Origin: Vibrio chagasii | GTDB taxonomy: Bacteria > Pseudomonadota > Gammaproteobacteria > Enterobacterales > Vibrionaceae | Length of the DNA stretch: 64,000 bases | Reading direction: 5' to 3' | Assembly: GCA_041879415.1 (NCBI GenBank) | Contig: CP090851.1 | Location: forward strand, 2,418,001-2,482,000 | Shown: positions 36,801 through 50,935 of the stretch, piece after piece | How the letters are laid out: every line of letters begins with the position of its first letter | Position numbering within the stretch: the stretch's first letter is position 1 | Position numbers and translations under genes: made by a program | Notes under the pieces: model-generated | What the model was told of the DNA's origin: nothing | Databases searched by the model: none | What the model saw: only the letters and a program-made list of their open reading frames with translations

Positions 36801-38376
36801 TCCTGGCGTAGGTCTTATCTCGCCACCGCCACACCACGATATCTACTCAATCGAAGATTTGGCTCAGCTGATCTACGACTTGAAGAACGCAAACCGCGCT
36901 GGCCGCGTTAACGTGAAGCTAGTATCGGAAGCAGGTGTTGGTACGATTGCATCAGGTGTAGCAAAAGCGAAAGCTGACGTAGTACTTATCGCAGGTTTCG
37001 ATGGTGGTACGGGTGCATCTCCGATGTCTTCTATCCGTCACACAGGTCTGCCTTGGGAACTGGGTCTAGCGGAAACGCACCAAACACTACTGAAAAACGG
37101 CCTACGTAACCGTATCGTTGTTCAATCTGATGGTCAGATGAAAACACCACGTGACCTTGCAGTAGCAACGCTACTTGGTGCTGAAGAATGGGGCGTAGCA
37201 ACAGCAGCATTGGTTGTTGAAGGCTGTATCATGATGCGTAAGTGTCACAAGAACACCTGTCCTGTTGGTATCGCAACACAAAACAAAACTCTGCGTGAGC
37301 GTTTCGACGGCCGCGTAGAAGACGTAGTGACTTTCTTCCAATACATGGCTGAAGGTCTACGTGAAGTAATGGCTGAACTTGGCTTCCGCTCTATCGATGA
37401 GATGGTGGGTCAATCGCACAAACTTAAAGTTCGTGACGACATCGGCCACTGGAAGTACAAGAACCTAGATCTAACACCTGTACTGCACATTGAGCAGGCT
37501 CGTGAAGAAGATGGTATCTACAACCAAACACAACAAAACCACAACCTAGAAGATGTTCTAGACCGCAAGTTGATCCAAGCTGCGATTCCTGCACTTGAGA
37601 AAGGTGAAGCTGTAAATGCGACCTTCCCAATCATCAACACGGACCGCTCTGCAGGCACCATGCTGTCGAACGAAATCTCGAAAGTTTACAAAGACCAAGG
37701 TTTACCACAACCAATGAACGTTAAGTTCCACGGTAGTGCTGGCCAATCTTTCGGTGCGTTCCTTGCGAAAGGCGTTAAGTTCGAAGTAGAAGGCGACGCG
37801 AACGATTACTGGGGTAAAGGTCTGTCTGGCGGTACTTTAGTACTGTACCCAGATGCGAAGTCTTCTATCGTTGCTGAAGATAACATCGTGGTTGGTAACG
37901 TGTGTTTCTACGGTGCAACCTCAGGTGAATCTTTCATTCGCGGTATGGCTGGTGAACGTTTCTGTGTACGTAACTCAGGCGCGAAGGTTGTTGTTGAGGG
38001 CGTTGGTGACCACGGTTGTGAATACATGACTGGCGGTGTAGCCGTTATCCTTGGCTCAACAGGCCGTAACTTTGCTGCGGGTATGAGTGGCGGTGTCGCT
38101 TATGTTTGGGATAAAGGCGGTGACTTCGAAACCAAGCTTAACCCTGAACTTGTAGACCTAGATCCAATTGAACAAGAAGATAAAGATCTTCTACTAGATA
38201 TGCTAACCAAGCACGTTGAATTCACAGGAAGTGAAGTTGCTCAGTCTTTCCTAGACAACTTTGAAGCAAGTGTTGCATCACTAATTAAAGTAATGCCACG
38301 CGACTACAAAGCAGTTCTTGAGAAGCGTAAAGCTGAAGCACAACAGGCACAAACGGAAGAAGTGGAGGCAGTATAA
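33829..38376 (+). CDS. gltB: Glutamate synthase large subunit, first copy
   Basis: The large subunit of NADPH-GOGAT makes two glutamates from glutamine and 2-oxoglutarate. It has 1515 residues. A 20-residue propeptide is expected to be removed to expose Cys21 (ACGIGFVAHL), the glutaminase nucleophile. The amidotransferase domain runs to about 430, then the central domain, the FMN-binding synthase barrel, and the C-terminal GXGXG beta-helix. The 3Fe-4S cysteines are C1133, C1139 and C1144 (CIMMRKCHKNTC). The sequence (LEHDACGIGF, HPREFFDNYRKG) belongs to the broad type found across bacteria and plants, not the enteric type. GGAAGG precedes ATG 33829; gltD overlaps its stop. Confidence 0.97.
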   Translation: MVDQEQNSQGLYTPELEHDACGIGFVAHLKNRKSHDVVTQALDMLARMEHRGGQGCDPCSGDGAGILLQKPHEFLLEEAVKLGIKLPSFEKYGVGVVLFPKDEHKRAQCRDILERNAQRLELEVIGYRELPTDNSMIGADPLSTEPQFEHVFISGGPGITPEELERKLYVLRNYTVRVCLESVSNIGDDFYINSMSYKTLVYKGQLTTEQVPQYFLDLQNPTMVTALALVHSRFSTNTFPRWRLAQPFRYIAHNGEINTVRGNLNWMKAREAILESDLFTQAEIDMLLPICQEGSSDSSNFDMALELLVLSGRTLPHALMMMIPEAWQENKNMDPTRRAFYQYHANVMEPWDGPASVCFTDGVQVGATLDRNGLRPSRYTVTKDDFLVMASESGVVEIAPENVEYRGRLQPGRIFVADLEQGRIISDEEVKDGIAKSQPYEKWVEENLLSLKKLPDASNEFSQPSPEKLLHKQQSFGVSSEEVNEIILPLAKTGYEPLSAMGADWPLAILSHQSQHLSNYFKQLFAQVTNPPIDPIRERMVMSLNTYLGKDQNLLSETPEHCQKVELESPVLSNSELEKLRAIDNEHLQAKTLDIVFQANGDQGKLERALKRICQYAEDAVIDGYSIILLTDRAVNSNHAAIPAMLAVGAVHHHLIRKGLRAKCDIVVETGDARETHHFATLLGYGANAVNPYLVIETIVELQRTKKLDPNVHPREFFDNYRKGVNGGLLKIFSKMGISTLQSYHGAQIFEALGISKSVVEKYFTGTVSRIQGLTIDDIAREVLVRHRVGYPAREIPAQILDVGGVYQWKQRGEKHLFNPETISLLQESTRNKDYAQFKKYAKAVDDQGDNAATLRSQLDFIKNPAGSIPLAEVEPIENILKRFATGAMSFGSISHEAHSTLAVAMNRIGAKSNSGEGGEDPARFERKENGDWERSAIKQVASGRFGVTSYYLSNADELQIKMAQGAKPGEGGQLPGDKVDDWIGATRHSTPGVGLISPPPHHDIYSIEDLAQLIYDLKNANRAGRVNVKLVSEAGVGTIASGVAKAKADVVLIAGFDGGTGASPMSSIRHTGLPWELGLAETHQTLLKNGLRNRIVVQSDGQMKTPRDLAVATLLGAEEWGVATAALVVEGCIMMRKCHKNTCPVGIATQNKTLRERFDGRVEDVVTFFQYMAEGLREVMAELGFRSIDEMVGQSHKLKVRDDIGHWKYKNLDLTPVLHIEQAREEDGIYNQTQQNHNLEDVLDRKLIQAAIPALEKGEAVNATFPIINTDRSAGTMLSNEISKVYKDQGLPQPMNVKFHGSAGQSFGAFLAKGVKFEVEGDANDYWGKGLSGGTLVLYPDAKSSIVAEDNIVVGNVCFYGATSGESFIRGMAGERFCVRNSGAKVVVEGVGDHGCEYMTGGVAVILGSTGRNFAAGMSGGVAYVWDKGGDFETKLNPELVDLDPIEQEDKDLLLDMLTKHVEFTGSEVAQSFLDNFEASVASLIKVMPRDYKAVLEKRKAEAQQAQTEEVEAV

Positions 38377-39845
38377 TGGGTAAGCCTACTGGATTTTTAG
38401 AACACGGTCGCGAGCTTCCAAAGAAGCTCGATCCATCGGTTCGTATTGAAGACAACAAAGAGTTCGTACTTAACGAAGAGTTTGGCGACAAGATTAATAC
38501 TCAAGCCTCTCGTTGTATGGACTGTGGCGTACCTTTCTGTCACAGCGGTTGTCCGATTGGTAACATCATCCCAGAATTTAATGACGCGGTTTACCGTGAC
38601 AGCTGGGAAGAAGCTTGGAACATCCTAAGCTCGACCAATAACTTTCCTGAGTTTACAGGTCGTGTGTGTCCTTCTCCTTGTGAGAGTGCTTGTGTACTAG
38701 GTATCAACCAAGACCCAATCACCATCTGTAATATCGAGAAAACGATTGTAGAAACTGCGTACCGTGAAGGGTATGCAAAGCCAAAAACTCCTCGCTCTCG
38801 CACAGGCAAAACCGTAGCGATTGTTGGCTCTGGCCCTGCAGGTCTAGCCGCAGCTGAGCAGCTAAACAGCGCTGGCCACTCAGTGACGGTATTTGAACGT
38901 GACGAGAAAGTTGGCGGCCTACTGCGTTTCGGTATCCCAGATTTCAAACTGGGCATGGACGTGATTGATCGTAAGATCAACCTAATGGCTGAAGCTGGCG
39001 TTGAATTTAAAGTGAATCAACACATTGGTGTTGATGTTAACGCCCAGCAGCTACGCCAAGAGTTTGATGTGGTATTGCTAACTGGTGGTTCTACGGTTCC
39101 TCGTGACCTACCAATCCCAGGTCGTGAATTGAAAGGCGTTCATTTTGCTATGGAATTCCTTGGCCAAAACAACCGCCGCGCAAACGACATGGACCTAAAA
39201 GGTGAAGAGATTCACGCTAAAGATAAGCACGTTGTGGTTATCGGTGGCGGTGATACTGGCTCTGACTGTGTAGGTACATCAAACCGTCACAAAGCAGCGA
39301 GTATTACTCAGGTTGAGATCATGCCGATCCCACCAGAGAAGCGCCCTGCAAACATGCCTTGGCCTCAATACCCAATGATCATGAAGACCACGACTTCCCA
39401 CGAAGAAGGCTGTGAGCGTCATTGGAACATCTTGACTAAAGAGTTCATCGGTAACGATCAAGGCGAAGTGACCGGTCTACGTATCGCCGATATCGTGTGG
39501 AAAGACGCAGCGCCAGGTGAGCGTCCTACTTTTGACGAAGTAGCAAACTCAGAGCGTGTGATTCCATGTGACCAAGCATTCCTAGCGATGGGTTTCCTAC
39601 ACCCAGAACCAACCGGTGTACTTGCTCAACTTGATATCAAACTGGACGAGCGCGGTAACGTTGCTTCTGAAGGTTACGCAACAAACCAGAAAGGCGTTTT
39701 TGCGGCTGGTGATATGCGTACAGGTCAGTCTCTAGTCGTTCGCTGCATTAACGAAGGTCGTGAATGTGCAATTGCGATTGATGACTTCTTAATGGGCAAC
39801 TCAAACCTAGAAGCGAAAGCCGATTCACTCATGCTTTCCGCATAA
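38376..39845 (+). CDS. gltD: Glutamate synthase small subunit, first copy
   Basis: The 489-residue flavoprotein passes electrons from NADPH to GltB. N-terminal cysteine clusters that hold two 4Fe-4S centres are CMDCGVPFCHSGCP (about 47-60) and GRVCPSPCESAC (about 94-105). FAD binding shows [15 protein letters not shown] near 150 and NADPH binding VVIGGGDTGSDC near 290. GVFAAGDMRTGQSLVV near 446 is the second FAD motif. Start ATG overlaps the gltB stop by one base (TAATG), so translation is coupled. Confidence 0.97.
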   Translation: MGKPTGFLEHGRELPKKLDPSVRIEDNKEFVLNEEFGDKINTQASRCMDCGVPFCHSGCPIGNIIPEFNDAVYRDSWEEAWNILSSTNNFPEFTGRVCPSPCESACVLGINQDPITICNIEKTIVETAYREGYAKPKTPRSRTGKTVAIVGSGPAGLAAAEQLNSAGHSVTVFERDEKVGGLLRFGIPDFKLGMDVIDRKINLMAEAGVEFKVNQHIGVDVNAQQLRQEFDVVLLTGGSTVPRDLPIPGRELKGVHFAMEFLGQNNRRANDMDLKGEEIHAKDKHVVVIGGGDTGSDCVGTSNRHKAASITQVEIMPIPPEKRPANMPWPQYPMIMKTTTSHEEGCERHWNILTKEFIGNDQGEVTGLRIADIVWKDAAPGERPTFDEVANSERVIPCDQAFLAMGFLHPEPTGVLAQLDIKLDERGNVASEGYATNQKGVFAAGDMRTGQSLVVRCINEGRECAIAIDDFLMGNSNLEAKADSLMLSA

Positions 39846-39854
39846 TATTTCTCG

Positions 39855-39877
39855 GGCTAACGTCAATGACGTTAGCC
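39855..39877 (+). repeat. Perfect palindrome just after the first gltD
   Basis: GGCTAACGT-CAATG-ACGTTAGCC: a 9-bp perfect stem, with symmetry extending to 11 bp each side of a single central base. It begins nine bases after the gltD stop and lacks a T run, so it is not a terminator on its own. The actual terminator lies 40 bp further. Confidence 0.7.
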
Positions 39878-39914
39878 TAAAGGAAAAGCAACACCCTTCC
39901 TAACTTTTATATTT

Positions 39915-39942
39915 GGCTAGCACTCGATGCTAGCCTTTTTTC
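39915..39942 (+). terminator. Intrinsic terminator after the first gltBD
   Basis: GGCTAGCA pairs with TGCTAGCC around CTCGA and is followed by seven T. Confidence 0.92.
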
Positions 39943-40271
39943 TATCTAGCATTCTGTCACTACAGATACGCCCTCACTACAAGTGTTAAATATCATTAAC
40001 ATTTCCTATTTATATCTAATTGATATCAATCGAGTATTTTAGATTATTACGTGGTTAATCGCGTTTATGCATGATAATTAACCATGAACTTGACCTTAAA
40101 CACAATTAGCTATACGTTGTAAAACTGGTGAAAATAAAGCCACTGGGTTTTGTTAACACAAAGGATAACGTTGAACTAGCTAAAAAACGGTAAGTTTATA
40201 AAAAATAACAAGTACATGAATAGTTAGTCATTTACTGTCTGGATGACAGAGAAGCAAAAGGGAGAATTGCA
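39943..40271. other. Promoter region of the second gltB
   Basis: About 330 bp, A/T-rich, between the terminator of the first operon and the second gltB. It contains TGGTTAAT/ATTAACCA (separate entry) and no protein gene. Confidence 0.55.
40052..40084. promoter_or_regulatory. 8-bp inverted repeat upstream of the second gltB, candidate operator
   Basis: TGGTTAAT (40052-40059) and ATTAACCA (40077-40084) are perfect inverse complements with 17 bp between, about 190 bp before the start codon. Centre-to-centre distance is 25 bp. The regulator is unknown. Confidence 0.4.
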
Positions 40272-46164
<5,893 letters not shown>

Positions 46165-46197
46165 GTGGGTTTCCTTTATTACTCAGTTCGTTACTAT

Positions 46198-46227
46198 AAA
46201 AAAGGATCCAATTATGGATCCTTTTTT
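46198..46227 (+). terminator. Intrinsic terminator after the second gltBD
   Basis: AAAAAAGGATCC pairs with GGATCCTTTTTT around AATTAT, about 35 bp past the stop. Confidence 0.93.
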
Positions 46228-46323
46228 GAATTAGATACGTTTATCACAAGCGGAACAAAAAACAGCAAACAAGCCAATTCTGATAACTACAATTAGAATT
46301 AAAAACAAGCCATAGGAAACACA

Positions 46324-46752
46324 ATGAAAAAATCCGCTCTCCTCTCGCTATCACTTTTAACATTAACCGCTTGCAGCCAAGGAATCACGGACATGAAAGA
46401 TAGAACCTCATCACCTTGTGGTGACAAACCTAATTGCGTATCAACACAAGATGACCGTGAACAACATGCTTTGGCTGCGTACGAACTATCCGATTCAGCA
46501 AACCTTGATGCCATTGAGCAAGTCGCTCTAACTTTGCCGGGCGCGAAAACAGCCAACAAAACCGATGATTACCTGCGTGTTGAGTGCACATCTCGTATCA
46601 TGCGCTTTGTCGATGACCTTGAGCTAAAAGTCGATGGAGACAAGCTCATCGTTCGTTCCGAGTCCCGCACTGGCTACTCTGATTTTGGTGTGAACCGTAA
46701 ACGAGCAGAACAACTCCGTGCTAGCTTGCAAAGCGAAGGTCTAATCAAATAG
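46324..46752 (+). CDS. DUF1499 family lipoprotein
   Basis: A 142-residue protein with lipobox LTAC (Cys17) and serine at +2, suggesting the outer membrane. The DUF1499 signature SSPCGDKPNCVSTQ lies near 36-49 and EYLR/VECTSRIMRFVDDLELKV-type segments follow (residues about 85-107). Function is unknown. AGGAAA precedes ATG 46324. It is separated from mtnN by 126 bp without a clear terminator. Confidence 0.88.
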   Translation: MKKSALLSLSLLTLTACSQGITDMKDRTSSPCGDKPNCVSTQDDREQHALAAYELSDSANLDAIEQVALTLPGAKTANKTDDYLRVECTSRIMRFVDDLELKVDGDKLIVRSESRTGYSDFGVNRKRAEQLRASLQSEGLIK

Positions 46753-46878
46753 ACAAAGAATACTGGAGTAAATCCACACTATTCGGATGAGAAGTGCTTC
46801 TGGGCAGTCGCTCGACGCTTCTTATCCATGCTACAATTTCGCTCTACTGTTTAAATATTTTTAATTAAGAGACTACAC

Positions 46879-47574
46879 ATGAAAATCGGCATCATTGGCG
46901 CAATGGAGCAAGAAGTTGCGATCCTAAAAGCAGCTATTTCAGACATTACTGAAGTTAATAAAGGCGGTTGTACCTTTTTCTCTGGTCAGCTAAATGGTGT
47001 TGACGTTGTTTTGCTTCAATCAGGCATTGGTAAAGTAGCAGCAGCTGTTGGTACTTCTATCCTACTAAGTGAATACCAACCAGATGTCGTTCTAAACACT
47101 GGCTCTGCTGGCGGTTTTGATTCAACTCTAAACCTTGGTGATGTGGTTATCTCTACTGAAGTACGTCACCACGACGCAGACGTAACAGCTTTCGGTTACG
47201 AAATCGGTCAAATGGCAGGTCAACCAGCTGCATTCAAAGCAGACGAGAACCTAATGAAAGTCGCTGAGCAAGCGCTAGCTCAAATGGAAGACAAGCACGC
47301 GGTTCGTGGTCTTATCTGTACTGGCGACGCGTTTGTTTGCACTGCAGAACGCCAAGAGTTCATCCGTAAGCACTTCCCATCAGTAGTAGCTGTAGAAATG
47401 GAAGCTTCTGCGATTGCTCAAGCTTGTCACCAGTTCCAAGTACCATTTGTGGTTGTTCGTGCAATCTCTGATGTTGCAGACAAAGAATCACCAATGAGTT
47501 TTGAAGAGTTCCTGCCACTAGCAGCACAAAGCTCTTCTGAGATGGTTATCAAAATGGTTGCCCTACTAAAGTAA
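46879..47574 (+). CDS. mtnN: 5'-methylthioadenosine/S-adenosylhomocysteine nucleosidase
   Basis: Hydrolyses methylthioadenosine and S-adenosylhomocysteine, removing inhibitory products and supplying S-ribosylhomocysteine to LuxS for AI-2 synthesis. The 231 residues match E. coli Pfs. [13 protein letters not shown] starts the protein with catalytic Glu12-type glutamate, and [18 protein letters not shown] near 172 and [18 protein letters not shown] near 195 carry the nucleoside-binding and catalytic aspartate residues. The cobalamin genes follow 10 bp later, so it leads an operon. Confidence 0.97.
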   Translation: MKIGIIGAMEQEVAILKAAISDITEVNKGGCTFFSGQLNGVDVVLLQSGIGKVAAAVGTSILLSEYQPDVVLNTGSAGGFDSTLNLGDVVISTEVRHHDADVTAFGYEIGQMAGQPAAFKADENLMKVAEQALAQMEDKHAVRGLICTGDAFVCTAERQEFIRKHFPSVVAVEMEASAIAQACHQFQVPFVVVRAISDVADKESPMSFEEFLPLAAQSSSEMVIKMVALLK

Positions 47575-47584
47575 GCGACTAAGC

Positions 47585-48538
47585 ATGCAAACACTGTTTG
47601 ATCAGGTATTTGCAAATGGCGTGCTCCTTGTAATGTGGGGAGCACTGCTTTTTCATTTGATTCTACCGATCCCTCATGCCGCACACCCCACGACCTTATG
47701 GCATAAGTTTGCTGAACTACTAGCAACTAAGGTCAACAACAATCAAAGTTACTCTCAAAGCCTTATCTCCGGCACCTTAGCCTGGGGGTTAATGGTACTT
47801 CCAACTCTGATTATTCTCTTGGCACTGCAACCTCTGGTTTGGCAGACTCAACTGTTCCAACTGGCTTTGTTACTGCTCGCTATTGATTGGCGTAACAATG
47901 AAAAGCTAGCGAACCAACTCATCAAAGCACTTAGCCGAGAAGATAAAGCGACAGCACGTCAATTACTGGCCCCGATTGTCAATCGCCAAACCGATTCACT
48001 ATCATCGTTAGGGCTTGGGAAAGCTGGAGCTGAAACTATCATCATGGGCTACGGTCGTAATGTGGTTTGTGTCCTATTTTGGTACGCCATCGGAGGCGGA
48101 ATCGCGGCATTAATGTATCGTCTGATTGTCGAATTAGCCCGAGCTTGGTCACCAAGCCGCAAGCAGTTCTCTCCTTTTGGCTCAACGGCAATCAAGATTG
48201 TCGCTATCCTCGAATTTATCCCAATGCGTTTATTTGCCTTGATGATCGTATGCGGTGATAAAGCATCTCACACATTTAAGATGATGCTCACTCAAAGTCG
48301 CTCTTGGCCTCTGCCAGGCCCTGCGTGGTTGATTACCTCTGTGGGGAACAAGCTTGAGCTATCACTCGGTGGCCCAGCAATTTACAACGACACCAAAGCT
48401 ATTCGCGCAAAATTAGGCGGCAGAATCGCACCATCCGCACTGCACTTATCGCAGGTTCAAAAGCTATTATTTGGACGCATCGCTATCTGGATATTGTTAC
48501 AAAGCCTAGCCTTACTCATTATTCACCAAGGGATTTAA
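47585..48538 (+). CDS. CobD/CbiB family cobalamin biosynthesis protein
   Basis: A 317-residue inner-membrane protein with at least five hydrophobic segments. The segments DSLSSLGLGKAGAETIIMGYGRNVVCVLFWYAIGG (about 138-172; key residues E151, G157) and GGPAIYNDTKAIRAKLGG near 260 fit the CbiB family, which attaches aminopropanol to cobyric acid. It is more divergent than true CbiB, and no other cobalamin synthesis gene is here, so a salvage role beside BtuF is more likely. ATG 47585 lies 10 bp after mtnN. Confidence 0.8.
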   Translation: MQTLFDQVFANGVLLVMWGALLFHLILPIPHAAHPTTLWHKFAELLATKVNNNQSYSQSLISGTLAWGLMVLPTLIILLALQPLVWQTQLFQLALLLLAIDWRNNEKLANQLIKALSREDKATARQLLAPIVNRQTDSLSSLGLGKAGAETIIMGYGRNVVCVLFWYAIGGGIAALMYRLIVELARAWSPSRKQFSPFGSTAIKIVAILEFIPMRLFALMIVCGDKASHTFKMMLTQSRSWPLPGPAWLITSVGNKLELSLGGPAIYNDTKAIRAKLGGRIAPSALHLSQVQKLLFGRIAIWILLQSLALLIIHQGI

Positions 48539-48539
48539 A

Positions 48540-49394
48540 GTGAAACCCTCTCAACTTGTTACATCATGTGCAACTTTCGCGATTAGCTTTAGCTTATGGA
48601 TACCAAGCACGCTTGCAACCGAAGTAACCACAGCAAAACGTGTGGTCAGCCTAGCCCCTCACGCCACAGAACTCGCATACAGTGCGGGTTTAGGCGATAG
48701 CCTAGTTGCCGTAAGTGAACGAAGTGATTACCCACCACAAGCCGATAAGCTAGAAAAAGTGGCAAATTATCAAGGCATCAAGGTTGAGAAAATCATCGCG
48801 CTGCAACCAGATCTTATCCTTGCTTGGCCAGCGGGTAACCCACCGAGAGAACTGGCGAAACTGGAGCAGTTTGGTTTTAATATTTATTACTCGAAAACCA
48901 AAAGCCTAGACAGTATCGCGACCAATATTGAACAGCTTAGCCAATACGCCAGCGATCCAAGTATCGGTGAGAATAATGCTAAGCAGTACAAAGAACAGCT
49001 CAACGCATTAAGGCTAAAATACAAAGATGCGGAGCAGGTCAGCTACTTCTACCAGCTGAGTGAAAAACCGATTATCACCGTGGCACAAGGACACTGGCCA
49101 AGCGAAGTGTTTGAGTTTTGTGGCGGCCGAAATATTTTTGAAGACAGTGCTTCCCCCTACCCGCAAGTCGGTATTGAGCAAGTCGTACTGAATAAACCTC
49201 AGGTGATCTTCACTTCTCAGCACGCTATTGAGAATGGGACCATGTGGCAATCGTGGGAAGAAGAGATCCCAGCCGTCGCTAAAAATCAGATATGGTCACT
49301 CAACTCAGACTGGATTAATCGCCCAACAACCCGAACTTTGCAAGCGATCCAACAAGTGTGCGATTACTTCGATAGAGTCAGAGAAAATCACTAA
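48540..49394 (+). CDS. btuF: Vitamin B12 ABC transporter, periplasmic binding protein BtuF
   Basis: A 284-residue periplasmic protein with a signal peptide of about 26 residues (cleavage near TLA-TE). The class III binding fold begins RVVSLAPHATELAYSAGLGDSLVAVS, and QPDLILAWPAGNPPRELAKLEQFG near 83 matches BtuF. GTG 48540 starts one base after the preceding stop, so translation is coupled. It delivers cobalamin to BtuCD, whose genes are elsewhere. Confidence 0.92.
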   Translation: MKPSQLVTSCATFAISFSLWIPSTLATEVTTAKRVVSLAPHATELAYSAGLGDSLVAVSERSDYPPQADKLEKVANYQGIKVEKIIALQPDLILAWPAGNPPRELAKLEQFGFNIYYSKTKSLDSIATNIEQLSQYASDPSIGENNAKQYKEQLNALRLKYKDAEQVSYFYQLSEKPIITVAQGHWPSEVFEFCGGRNIFEDSASPYPQVGIEQVVLNKPQVIFTSQHAIENGTMWQSWEEEIPAVAKNQIWSLNSDWINRPTTRTLQAIQQVCDYFDRVRENH

Positions 49395-49468
49395 CTTTTT
49401 AGTCTGTTTTTTCGTACAATTCGCCACCGACCTGTCCCTACAATTTTAACAATAAGAGCACCAGTATC

Positions 49469-50086
49469 ATGGATTCCATGCTGCTTTATATTATCGATTT
49501 ATTTGGCACTGCCATCTTTGCTATCTCTGGCGTATTTGTCGCTGGCCGCCTAAAAATGGACCCTTTTGGTGTCGCCGTTCTCGGCAGTGTAACCGCTATT
49601 GGCGGTGGTACAATTCGAGACATGGCACTCGGCGCGACTCCCGTATTTTGGATAACCGATACCACCTATCTTTGGGTCATTATCGGTACCTGCTTACTGA
49701 CTATGATTATCGTAAGACGCCCCAAGCGTTTGGCATGGTGGATCCTCCCTGTCTGTGACGCCATAGGTTTAGCTGTGTTCGTTGGCATTGGTGTTGAAAA
49801 GGCCTTGGCGTACCAAGATTCAGCATTGGTTGCCATTATCATGGGCGTAATTACAGGCTGCGGCGGCGGTATTATTCGTGACGTACTTGCTCGTGAAGTA
49901 CCGATGATCCTACGAAGCGAAGTCTACGCGACCGCTTGTATCATCGGCGGTGCATTCCACACTATGGCTATTCGCATGGGCCACGATTCAGAGACGGCAT
50001 TCCTAGCTGGCGTGTTCTCTACATTGTTGATTAGACTTGGCGCCATTCGTTGGCACTTATCTTTGCCAACGTTCGCGATTAAATAA
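49469..50086 (+). CDS. yadS: Trimeric intracellular cation channel family protein (YadS-like, UPF0126)
   Basis: A 205-residue inner-membrane protein with about seven spans arranged as two similar halves. Each half has the repeated motif GGGTIRDMALG (about 46-56) and GGGIIRDVLAREVP (about 131-144). E. coli has yadS next to btuF and pfs too. Channel activity is known for bacterial TRIC homologues; the physiological ion here is unknown. It lies 74 bp after btuF and is the last gene of the group. Confidence 0.9.
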   Translation: MDSMLLYIIDLFGTAIFAISGVFVAGRLKMDPFGVAVLGSVTAIGGGTIRDMALGATPVFWITDTTYLWVIIGTCLLTMIIVRRPKRLAWWILPVCDAIGLAVFVGIGVEKALAYQDSALVAIIMGVITGCGGGIIRDVLAREVPMILRSEVYATACIIGGAFHTMAIRMGHDSETAFLAGVFSTLLIRLGAIRWHLSLPTFAIK

Positions 50087-50100
50087 GCTATCGTTAAAAG

Positions 50101-50126
50101 AAGGGCTCCGCTGAGGGGCCTTTTTT
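50101..50126 (+). terminator. Terminator after yadS
   Basis: AAGGGCTCC and GGGGCCTTTTTT form an imperfect stem around GCTGA, followed by six T, 15 bp past the stop. Confidence 0.7.
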
Positions 50127-50291
50127 AATCTTGCCACCTCGCGATCTGCTCTTCCTCTCCCCTTCAAGTCACTTCCACATATCTACTTTTAACTTAGTAA
50201 TGCTTTTTATTTACTTAACCAATTGACGGGCTATATTAGTAAACAGATAACTTTATAAAGATATTCATTTACTAACGATGAGGGTTCTAGG

Positions 50292-50873
50292 ATGAGCTGT
50301 AATAAAATTGGAATTGTTTTCTTTTCTAAATGCGGCGCAACTAAGCAAGTCGCCGAACTAATCGCTGAGGGTGTAAACACACAGCTACCTGACTCTGCCT
50401 TACTCATTGAAGTGCTGCCTTCGGAGGTCATTGAAGGCCGATATAACAACGACGAAAAGCTCAAACTCTTAGACACTTGCGATGCGATCGTTTTTGGCGC
50501 TCCAACCTATATGGGGTCACCTGCCGCTCAGTTTAAAAGTTTTATGGATGCGAGCAGTGATAACTACTGCAAGAAGCTATGGCGAAACAAGCTCGCTGCT
50601 GGATTCACCACAGGCGGAAGTCTTAATGGAGAGCAACAACAAACCTTGCTTAGCTTTTTCACTCTAGCTTGCCAGCACGGAATGCTTTGGGTTGGCTTAG
50701 ACGCATCAAGACACACAGATAATTTAGGGTTAAACCGTACTGGCTCAAACATTGGTTTAGTGTCTAGTATCGATGATGGTGAAGATAACGTTAACCACAA
50801 TGACTTGCTCACTGCTCAATACTACGGTTCAAGAATCGCCAGCTTGGTTCAAGAACTCATAAACAAAAGCTAG
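50292..50873 (+). CDS. Flavodoxin-fold NAD(P)H-dependent reductase (WrbA-like)
   Basis: A 193-residue protein. The N-terminal FMN phosphate loop FFSKCGATKQVAELIAEGV and the segment AIVFGAPTYMGSPAAQFKSFMDAS (about 64-87) plus FTTGGSLNGEQQQTLLSFF (about 104-122) are of the WrbA/flavodoxin-like quinone reductase type. GAGGG precedes ATG 50292. The substrate is unknown. It precedes the LysR gene on the same strand by 62 bp, without a clear terminator. Confidence 0.85.
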   Translation: MSCNKIGIVFFSKCGATKQVAELIAEGVNTQLPDSALLIEVLPSEVIEGRYNNDEKLKLLDTCDAIVFGAPTYMGSPAAQFKSFMDASSDNYCKKLWRNKLAAGFTTGGSLNGEQQQTLLSFFTLACQHGMLWVGLDASRHTDNLGLNRTGSNIGLVSSIDDGEDNVNHNDLLTAQYYGSRIASLVQELINKS

Positions 50874-50935
50874 AGCAACGGCCTTGATTGAGATAAGTTG
50901 GAGGTATCATTCCCAACTTTCATGAATACCATCAA

